Source: CAYRYU01 sp964428355 | Lineage (GTDB): Bacteria > Muiribacteriota > Ozemobacteria > Ozemobacterales > Ozemobacteraceae | NCBI GenBank assembly: GCA_964428355.1 | Contig: CAYRYU010000119.1 | Coordinates: 1-21,129 of the forward strand | Length of the DNA: 21,129 nucleotides | Direction: 5' to 3' | Part shown: in pieces, positions 15,394-21,129 of the stretch | Position numbering within the stretch: the stretch's first letter is position 1 | Layout of the letters: every line of letters begins with the position of its first letter | Translations under genes and position numbers: made by a program | Notes under the pieces: generated by a model | The model's database searches: none | The model's input: only the letters and a program-made list of their open reading frames with translations | Told to the model about the DNA's origin: nothing

Positions 15394-15423
15394 TTGACCC
15401 GGGAAGAGCCTCTCTGGTATCAT
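15394..15423 (+). promoter_or_regulatory. Predicted sigma-70-type promoter of the lipoprotein gene
   Basis: TTGACC (15394-15399) is followed after 18 bases by TATCAT (15418-15423). It lies about 40 bases upstream of the ATG at 15463 and is divergent from the LPS operon promoter. Confidence 0.55.
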
Positions 15424-15462
15424 CAGTCCGTTTTCCCCAATCCCATTCCGAGAGGAATCCTA

Positions 15463-16517
15463 ATGAAACAGGCGTTGATCCGTTCCGGTCTGCTGACCTG
15501 CATAATCATCATCGGGGTCGTTTCCGGCTGCACTTCCCAGAAACCAGGACCGGGTTCTCAAGCGCCCAAGGTTACGACCTTCACGGCGAAGGACGGGCTT
15601 CCCAACGACCAGATCACGGCCCTGGCGGTTTTCGGCGGCCAGATCTGGGTGGGAACGAAGGGGGGAATCGCCCGGCATGACGGTGTCAACTGGGAAATCT
15701 TCGTGACCAGGAACAAGAACTGCCTGGGATCCGACATCATCGAGGGCTTCTTTGTCGGTCCGAAGGCCCTATGGATTTCCACGGAAAAGGGGGTCTGCAA
15801 GAACGACGGGACGAACTGGAACTCCGTTCTCACCGGAACGAGGGGCCGGTCCGTCGCTGCGAAACCTGCCAACGCGGCTACCGGGGGAATCGACGAGATC
15901 GCCATCGCGACAGCCCACGGGATCGAATACTCGACCGGAGGCGAGTTCTCCCCATTCGGAAAGGATTCGGGACTGATCTATGAGGAGGTCAATGCCGTCG
16001 CTTTCGATGGGAAGGGACTTTGGGTAGGAACACGTGCAGGGATGGGGCTTTTCCAGGGGGGGCGGTTTTCGAACTTTACCGGGCCACAGAAGGAGATCAT
16101 GGGGAACTCGCTTGTGGACAAGCCTCCCAGCCCCCCGAACTGCAAGCTGGTCGGGAACAACATCAACGTCATCATTCCCTACCGGGGAATGCTCGCGATC
16201 GGAACGACCTCGGGCCTATCGATTACGGACATGGAAAACCAATGGACCAACTATCAAGCGCCGCACAAGGACTGGGTCCAGCGCGCCGACAAGATCGTGG
16301 AGGAGCTTCTTCCCGGAAACTGCCCCCTCCCGGGGAACTCGATCCGTGCTTTGGCTGCCGCTCCGGCCGACACCGCCCTGTTCGTCGGAACCGACCGCGG
16401 CATCGGGATCCTCCAGGGCAACACCTGGACCGATGTGGCCGCCAAAATCCCGGACCTGAGATCCGGGCCGGTTTCCGCGGTCGCCATGGAGAACGACAAC
16501 CTCTGGATCGGGACCCC
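15463..16517 (+). CDS. Propeller-repeat outer-membrane lipoprotein, 3' end lost in assembly gap
   Basis: The ATG at 15463 has AGAGGA at 15451-15456. The N-terminus MKQALIRSGLLTCIIIIGVV is a lipoprotein signal ending in the lipobox VSGC (Cys23). The next residue is Thr, so an outer-membrane location is likely. About 350 residues are visible before the gap. They contain repeated beta-propeller blades of the two-component-regulator-propeller (Reg_prop) type: LPNDQITALAVFGGQIWVGT, ALWISTEKGVCKNDG, VNAVAFDGKGLWVGTRAGMG, ALFVGTDRGIGILQG and VSAVAMENDNLWIGT. Such blades usually form binding or sensing domains; with no sensor kinase part visible, the ligand is unknown. The frame happens to stay open through the Ns into the FUN14 segment, but that is not evidence of one protein. 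Confidence 0.8.
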
Positions 16518-16617
16518 NNNNNNNNNNNNNNNNNNNNNNNNNNNNNNNNNNNNNNNNNNNNNNNNNNNNNNNNNNNNNNNNNNNNNNNNNNNNNNNNNNN
16601 NNNNNNNNNNNNNNNNN
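16518..16617. other. Assembly gap (100 Ns)
   Basis: Exactly 100 Ns, a usual placeholder for a scaffold gap of unknown size. The sequence on each side belongs to different protein families. Confidence 0.98.
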
Positions 16618-16896
16618 CTGACCCTGGGTTTTGGGGGCCTTGCGGGCTGGTCGGTGGGATTCACGATGAAGAAGTTCGCCAAGATGGCGGCCCTCGTGGT
16701 CGGTGTTACCTTCATCGCCATCCAGATCCTCGCATCGCGGCATTTTCTCACGGTGGACTGGGAGAAGGTGGGCACCCTCATGCCGAAAGACGGCGGCCAA
16801 CAGCTCTACGTCGGACTCATGTCCATCCTGACGTACAACTTCCCCTTCGCGGGGTCATTCATCCTCGGTTTCTGGATGGGGTTCCGAAAGGGCTGA
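16618..16896 (+). CDS. FUN14 family membrane protein, C-terminal part
   Basis: The first codon after the gap continues an open frame of 92 residues that ends at TGA 16894-16896. The pattern GGLAGWSVGFTMKKFAK, then a hydrophobic stretch, then FLTVDWEKV and a final hydrophobic segment ending GFWMGFRKG fits the FUN14 family. These are small proteins (about 100 residues in bacteria) with membrane helices and unknown bacterial function. Little of the N-terminus is probably missing. I treat it as a gene separate from the lipoprotein before the gap. Confidence 0.75.
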   Translation: MTLGFGGLAGWSVGFTMKKFAKMAALVVGVTFIAIQILASRHFLTVDWEKVGTLMPKDGGQQLYVGLMSILTYNFPFAGSFILGFWMGFRKG

Positions 16897-16914
16897 GTTC
16901 CCCCGATAACGAAA

Positions 16915-16944
16915 ACCCGCGGAAGGATCGGGTTTTCCGCGGGT
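16915..16944 (-). terminator. Rho-independent terminator between convergent genes
   Basis: acccgcggaa (16915-16924) pairs perfectly with ttccgcgggt (16935-16944) around a 10-base loop. Read on the minus strand, the stem is followed by TTTTC, so it should end transcription of the secreted-protein gene at 16972. On the plus strand the following bases are cttgtc, which could still give partial termination after FUN14. Confidence 0.75.
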
Positions 16945-16971
16945 CTTGTCGATGAAGGGTCCGGATCAGGA

Positions 16972-17751
16972 TCACTTCTTCCGGCTGGTATCGGCGGGGG
17001 AAATCTTCATTATGTTCAGGATCTCGATGCTTCCCGATGCGACCGAAACCCTATGTGTCGTCCCGTAAAGCACGACTCTCTGACCTGCAAAGGGGCGGAG
17101 TTTCTCCGACCACTCTGGCTGGATCACTTTCAAGCCCTGGTCCCGGGGGCGAAGGTTGTCCTCGCGGATGTAGAGATGGAGGTTTTTCAGTGAGACGAGG
17201 CCCTTGACGGCTTCTTCCTGTGTCCAGATTTCGGGAGGTTCCTTGTCCTTCTTGTCGCGGCCTTTCCTGCCTTTGCCTTTACCCTTCCCCTTCTTCTCCC
17301 CTTCCTTTTCGGGGTCGAGGTACTTGCCCTGGTTCTTGACCCGTTCGACACGGCGCGCGGTCCAGATCATTCCTGCGGCCTTGTCTGCGCCGAGCGGGGC
17401 ATCCCCCTCGTTGACTCCCTCGGTCTGCTCATACTCCGTGGCCACATTTCCTTCCAGTTCGGTTTCGATCACGTTCCCGAACTCGATCGGTCGCTTGTTC
17501 TTCTTCGCCTCGGAACGCGGAAGGTTGAAACTGACACGCTGTCCGACCGAGATCGGAACCTCCGACGTCCCGGTGCCGGTCGGGGAGACCACCTCGAGAA
17601 CCCGCATGGAAACGCGATTCCGATACAGGGATTCGATCTGGCCGATGAGCTTCATCTCGAGGGCCATACAGGGCCCTCCGAGCGCCAGGGCAAGAACGAG
17701 GACCAGGAACAGGCTTGACAAGGTCGAAACGGTGGTTTTGCGGGTGATCAT
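16972..17751 (-). CDS. Secreted protein of unknown function with Lys/Gly-rich linker
   Basis: The ATG at 17751 has GAGGAA 8 bases upstream and gives a clear Sec signal peptide: MITRK, a long Leu/Val/Ala core, then a likely cleavage after CMA before LEMKLIG. The in-frame upstream start at 17853 would reach into the previous gene and hide the signal. The product is 259 residues. The mature part starts with a beta-rich region (QIESLYRNRVSMRVLEV, VGQRVSFNLP) that may be an OB-like or SH3-like fold. A very basic run of Lys, Gly and Arg follows (about residues 165-190), then a C-terminal segment on a similar pattern (FAGQRVVLYGTTHRVSV). I do not recognise the family. It lies 58 bases after the radical SAM gene. 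Confidence 0.65.
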   Translation of the reverse strand: MITRKTTVSTLSSLFLVLVLALALGGPCMALEMKLIGQIESLYRNRVSMRVLEVVSPTGTGTSEVPISVGQRVSFNLPRSEAKKNKRPIEFGNVIETELEGNVATEYEQTEGVNEGDAPLGADKAAGMIWTARRVERVKNQGKYLDPEKEGEKKGKGKGKGRKGRDKKDKEPPEIWTQEEAVKGLVSLKNLHLYIREDNLRPRDQGLKVIQPEWSEKLRPFAGQRVVLYGTTHRVSVASGSIEILNIMKISPADTSRKK

Positions 17752-17809
17752 GGCTTGGCTTCCTCGCATCTCAGATTTCGAGTGAACATATCTACCACAA
17801 TCATCGGAT

Positions 17810-20479
17810 TTAGCCAAGAGGAGGAAGAAGCTCGATCTCCGCGCCCTCTCCAAGGATCGCCAGGAAGTGCGCCGGGAGCCATCGGACGAGGTCGATGCCC
17901 AGGACCTGAGCTCCCTTCACCCAAGAAAGTCTGCGGATCCCAGATTTTTTTGCGTGTCCTGTGGGGACTTCCCAGATAAGCGTTTCCCCCACCCAATGCT
18001 TCTGATGCTTTATGGAATACCGGGCAAGAAACCCGTCCACCACTCGGCTGAGCGGAAGGTGCTCCAACGGGGCCCGGAAATGGAGGTTTGCGGTCAGGGG
18101 AGGGAGANNNNNNNNNNNNNNNNNNNNNNNNNNNNNNNNNNNNNNNNNNNNNNNNNNNNNNNNNNNNNNNNNNNNNNNNNNNNNNNNNNNNNNNNNNNNN
18201 NNNNNNNCACCTTCCCTTGATCTGACGAGCTCCCCGATCGAATCTATTGCCACCCCGTCCGGCTCGATCAGAAAGGGAAAACCCCCGGGCGGTGGAAATG
18301 CGGGAAACCCCTTCCGGATGCGAAACTCAGGTCGAAGAAGGAACTCGGACCGGAAGTAACCGTATGCTCCCGCGCGGTCGATTCCAGCTTCGAAACGAAG
18401 AAAGAGACGATCGAGATATGGAAACGCTCCGAGGAGCACCCTGGTGAATGCGGCGTGGAGAAAACCGTTCCCGCAATCGGCCCAGCGTTTCGGAACCCGG
18501 CCTTCGAGGAAAAACCTGACAGGGGCAGTTCCTCCACCGGGTGCCGGCAGCGGTTTTCCCTGCTTCCAGCCCAGGATGGCGGCGCGGTCGGCAGGACGTG
18601 TGCATGCCCCGCATGCCCCGCAGACTCCGGAGCCGAAAGGTTCAGGAAGGCACGAACGCAGCTCTGTTCCGCGTTCGAGAAGCCGGAAGTTCTTTTCGAG
18701 GAACTCTCCCGAAACCCCACAATCGATGTCGTCCCATGGAAACACCGTGGTCGCACCCGCATTCTCCCCCGGCCTTGCGGGGGGCAGTGACTGACGCTTC
18801 CCGGAACGGTCCCATTCTTCCGGGATCTTCCGATCCACCTCGCCCCGGTACCGCCAACCGCGTGAAACCGAGCCTTCCACGAGGACCTTGGTGAACCGGC
18901 GGTCGGAATAGGCGAGGCGTTCTGACAGAAGTGCATCGGTGTAGCCGGCACTGGTGCGGACCTCGAAACCCGCGATCCCGATCGTTTCCTCCGCTTTCCG
19001 GAAAAGGGCGGTCCAGGCGGCGGGATCGTCGATGGACGGGGCGAACTGGAGAGGGGTGCGAGGCGGTCTGAACAGGGCGGCAAGGGAAAAAGTCAGAATT
19101 GGACGCCCCTTGATGCCAGACAACATTCCCTTCAATCGGGCCAGGGTTTCCCCGAATTCCTGGAAATCCGCCTGGGATTCCAAACCGGTCAGGATCACGA
19201 ACACCTTCATCTGCCGGATGTTGTTCCGGAAGAGTTCCTCGAACCCCCGAAACAGGAGTTCGTCGGAAAGGTTCTTCTGAAGCCATTTTCTCAAGCGGGA
19301 GCTGATCCCCTCCATTGCGCAGGTATAGACCTTCTTCCCGGCGGACAGCTGGCGACGAAGCAGGGCGGGGGCCATCCCGATTCCGTCGAACCGCTGACTC
19401 TTGATCGCCACCCGGTCGAAGCATTCCTCGAGACCATCCAGAAGCTCGAAAAGCCCCGAACAGGTTCCGGCGTTGAAAGTGAGGAGGGCGATTTCGGAAA
19501 GGCCCAGTCTGGCTTTCTGCTCGAGGGCTTCCCGGATCAGGGCATCGACGGGTCTTTCGCGGTAGGGTTTCTGCTCCCAGGACTCCTTGCAGAATGAGCA
19601 GAAATAGGGGCATCCCGAAGTGACCAGCAGATGCGAGGAGCCGGCAGCATCCTCGTCGTAGGGAATCAAACCTCCCGTGAACCCCGCGGTCGGAACTGAA
19701 GGATCGTGGTGGAGCCTGTTGGCCGCAACGGGCATGGGAGCGTCCGCGGCGTGTTCGATTTTCGAGAGTCGTCCCGCCTCATCGAAAATCTGACGGTATC
19801 CGGAAGGGTCATAGAACCCCCTTACAGAGCTCCTGAGAAGGCGAAGAATCTCTCTCCGGTCCGCTCCCTTCTCGCGGGAAATGATCTCGAGAATCTGTGC
19901 GAATACCCCTTCCCCGTCTCCCACAAGTATCCCGTCGACCAGCCCCTCTCCGTGAACGCCGTTCCCGATCGGACCATTGAGGACCGAACAGGCATAGGAG
20001 TTGCTGCCGCCAAGAATGATGAGAGGTGCTCCCGTGCGCTCCCTTTCCTCGCGGGAGAGGGGAACACCCGATAATTTCAGGAGTGCCGGCAGATTCAGCA
20101 GTTCCTGGACAATGGAGTTGGAAATGGCCACCAGATCAAAGTCGCATGGGGGGCGTTTCGTGGTCGTTCCGATCCAGAGCGGAATTCCGTCCCCCAGCAG
20201 CCTTTCCTCATCCCGGGCGGGTGGAAGGAAGGCCAGATCGACAAAGGTGCCGGAAACGGCTCGGGCCATCTGGTACAGATACCAATGGGTCGCCCCCGAC
20301 GCTACGTCCTGATAGGTCGAAAGGCGGGCAATCAGGATTCTCAGCCGGGCGCCCTCGAAGACTCCTGGGACCTGGGAGTTGGGCTCGCCCCCGAGCAGCC
20401 AGAGGCCCCGGCCCGTCAAATCCCGTCTTGTCCGCTCATACCAGGAAAGTATTTTCCGGTGATCGAGTTCCAGGGCCAC
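17810..20479 (-). CDS. B12-binding-type radical SAM protein (interrupted by an assembly gap)
   Basis: I place the start at GTG 20479, 8 bases after the stop of a small upstream ORF; an in-frame TTG at 20518 is the alternative. The N-terminal part (residues about 30-220) resembles the cobalamin-binding-like domain of such proteins: DFDLVAISNSIVQELLNLP, PLIILGGSNSYA and DGILVGDGEGVF. The radical SAM 4Fe-4S motif is C290-x3-C294-x2-C297 (SGCPYFCSFCKE). A second cluster C620-x2-C623-x2-C626 (VCGACGACTRP) could bind another cluster or zinc. The architecture recalls the rSAM/B12 proteins linked to DUF2344, but the C-terminal match is weak. The gap at 18108-18207 removes an unknown length near residue 757; the 98 residues after it (ending LGEGAEIELLPPLG) are assumed to belong to the same protein. 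The substrate is unknown. Confidence 0.75.
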   Translation of the reverse strand: MALELDHRKILSWYERTRRDLTGRGLWLLGGEPNSQVPGVFEGARLRILIARLSTYQDVASGATHWYLYQMARAVSGTFVDLAFLPPARDEERLLGDGIPLWIGTTTKRPPCDFDLVAISNSIVQELLNLPALLKLSGVPLSREERERTGAPLIILGGSNSYACSVLNGPIGNGVHGEGLVDGILVGDGEGVFAQILEIISREKGADRREILRLLRSSVRGFYDPSGYRQIFDEAGRLSKIEHAADAPMPVAANRLHHDPSVPTAGFTGGLIPYDEDAAGSSHLLVTSGCPYFCSFCKESWEQKPYRERPVDALIREALEQKARLGLSEIALLTFNAGTCSGLFELLDGLEECFDRVAIKSQRFDGIGMAPALLRRQLSAGKKVYTCAMEGISSRLRKWLQKNLSDELLFRGFEELFRNNIRQMKVFVILTGLESQADFQEFGETLARLKGMLSGIKGRPILTFSLAALFRPPRTPLQFAPSIDDPAAWTALFRKAEETIGIAGFEVRTSAGYTDALLSERLAYSDRRFTKVLVEGSVSRGWRYRGEVDRKIPEEWDRSGKRQSLPPARPGENAGATTVFPWDDIDCGVSGEFLEKNFRLLERGTELRSCLPEPFGSGVCGACGACTRPADRAAILGWKQGKPLPAPGGGTAPVRFFLEGRVPKRWADCGNGFLHAAFTRVLLGAFPYLDRLFLRFEAGIDRAGAYGYFRSEFLLRPEFRIRKGFPAFPPPGGFPFLIEPDGVAIDSIGELVRSREGXXXXXXXXXXXXXXXXXXXXXXXXXXXXXXXXXXLPPLTANLHFRAPLEHLPLSRVVDGFLARYSIKHQKHWVGETLIWEVPTGHAKKSGIRRLSWVKGAQVLGIDLVRWLPAHFLAILGEGAEIELLPPLG
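18108..18207. other. Assembly gap (100 Ns) inside the radical SAM gene
   Basis: Exactly 100 Ns. The true length is unknown, so the joined reading frame of the radical SAM gene here is provisional. Confidence 0.98.
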
Positions 20480-20487
20480 TTCCGGGG

Positions 20488-20637
20488 TTATCGCCCGCTC
20501 TTTCGCCCGACCCGGCAACGGAGGATGCGAAGCAGGGTAAGGGGGGATTCCTTCTTACCGATCTCGGTCCAGGAGATCATTGGGGCGAAGCAGAATTTCC
20601 GGTCGGGACAGTTCCGGCAATCGCGAATCTGCGACAC
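20488..20637 (-). CDS. Small Cys-rich protein (49 aa), unknown function
   Basis: A GTG start at 20637 follows AAGGGAG (20644-20650) with a 6-base spacer, a near-ideal ribosome binding site. The 49-residue product has C7-x2-C10-x5-C16 (DCRNCPDRKFC) and a further Cys41. Its C-terminal half is Arg/Lys-rich. Most third codon positions are G or C, as in neighbouring genes, while the competing frame over the same bases is much less biased. The C-x2-C-x5-C spacing resembles part of SPASM-type iron-sulfur motifs, but it could equally be a zinc knuckle. The stop lies 8 bases before the preferred radical SAM start, so the two are probably co-translated. It begins 36 bases after the end of the upstream gene. 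It may be a metal-binding partner of the radical SAM protein; that is inference only. Confidence 0.5.
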   Translation of the reverse strand: MSQIRDCRNCPDRKFCFAPMISWTEIGKKESPLTLLRILRCRVGRKSGR

Positions 20638-20673
20638 GTTGGGCTCCCTTCATTGGATGGTTTCCTGGGTATA

Positions 20674-21129
20674 CTATCGACCCTTCGAAGGAAAATCTTT
20701 CCTTTCCTGGAACAAAGGGACCGATGCCCGCGGGAGGTCCCGGGAAAGTTCTTCCAAAAGACCCCGGGTCCGGTTGACGAAGGGAAGGAAATCCGTTCCC
20801 AGACTTCCCCCCCCCTGGTGCATCCAATGGGTCACAGTCCATTGAAGGGTGCGGTATTGGGAAGCCAGAACCCGGGCCCGGGCCGCCCAGTCCGGAAATG
20901 TGTGCCAGGAGAAAGTTTCGAAGGTCTGCATAGCATTCAACGCATCCAGGTTCGCCTGTTGAAGGAGCAGGATGTTTCTGTGGGTGGGAGACAGCGATCT
21001 GGCCACAAGCCAGATCTGATCGTTCCTGTCCTGGACACCCCGCAGGGCATTCAGCCAGGCCGTAGCCGAGGAAATCTCCTGTGCCTGGGAAGCGTTCTCC
21101 GCTTCTAAGTCACCCTCAAGGACTGCGCC
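20674..21129 (-). CDS. C-terminal part of an unknown protein (5' end outside window)
   Basis: The minus-strand frame is open from the window edge to TAG at 20674, giving 151 residues. A GTG at 21006 is in frame but the coding signal continues upstream of it. The sequence is mostly helical and rich in Ala, Leu, Gln and Arg, with several Trp: IWLVARSLSPTHRNILLLQQ, FSWHTFPDWAARARVLASQY and TVTHWMHQGG. No signal peptide, membrane segment or catalytic motif is visible in this part. I do not recognise the family. It is codirectional with, and close upstream of, the Cys-rich ORF and the radical SAM gene, so it may be in one operon with them. Confidence 0.6.
   Translation of the reverse strand, partial: GAVLEGDLEAENASQAQEISSATAWLNALRGVQDRNDQIWLVARSLSPTHRNILLLQQANLDALNAMQTFETFSWHTFPDWAARARVLASQYRTLQWTVTHWMHQGGGSLGTDFLPFVNRTRGLLEELSRDLPRASVPLFQERKDFPSKGR

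Noticed and set aside
20026..21108. 360-codon plus-strand frame over the right end
   Set aside because: It is opposite the radical SAM gene start, the Cys-rich ORF and the partial unknown gene, all with better coding signs.

Overview
The window is GC-rich DNA from an uncultured Gram-negative bacterium. Lipopolysaccharide core genes (Kdo and ADP-heptose synthesis), type IV pilin or pseudopilin-like genes and a lipoprotein with a lipobox all point to an outer membrane. The two 100-N scaffold gaps suggest a draft or metagenome assembly. The phylum cannot be fixed from the sequence; the gene content would suit a deltaproteobacterium-like or candidate-phylum lineage.

Layout: (1) 1-5517, plus strand, is a defence-type operon. 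It holds the C-terminal part of a DUF1156 DNA methylase, a YhcG/DUF1016 PDDEXK nuclease, and a large DUF499 ATPase, with overlapping stops and starts. Methylase and DUF499 ATPase are two of the three partners of Hma-type (helicase, methylase, ATPase) systems. No helicase follows the ATPase, so it is either left of the window or missing. The nuclease carries an in-frame array of DNA palindromes between its two conserved regions. (2) 5536-8979, minus strand, holds three overlapping minor-pilin-like genes. The first has a low-complexity Asp-rich tail, and the last carries a large extra helical C-terminal domain. (3) 9110-15296, minus strand, is a tightly packed operon in the order deoxyhypusine-synthase-like gene, hldA-type kinase, gmhA-hldC fusion, kdsB, pyrG, kdsA. 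These make heptose-phosphate precursors, Kdo-8-phosphate, CTP and CMP-Kdo for LPS inner core. A promoter and ribosome binding site fix a TTG start for its first gene.

(4) 15463-16896, plus strand, is a propeller lipoprotein cut by an N gap, followed by the end of a FUN14 protein. These are almost certainly two genes, although one frame happens to run through the Ns. A terminator hairpin lies after them. (5) 16972-21129, minus strand, runs from a partial unknown protein through a small four-cysteine protein too short for usual gene calling and a B12-type radical SAM protein (also cut by an N gap) to a secreted protein of unknown function.

The observations most worth following are the palindrome array in the YhcG-type nuclease and its place between the methylase and the DUF499 ATPase, the GmhA-HldC fusion beside the deoxyhypusine-synthase-like gene, and the small Cys-rich ORF next to the radical SAM gene.
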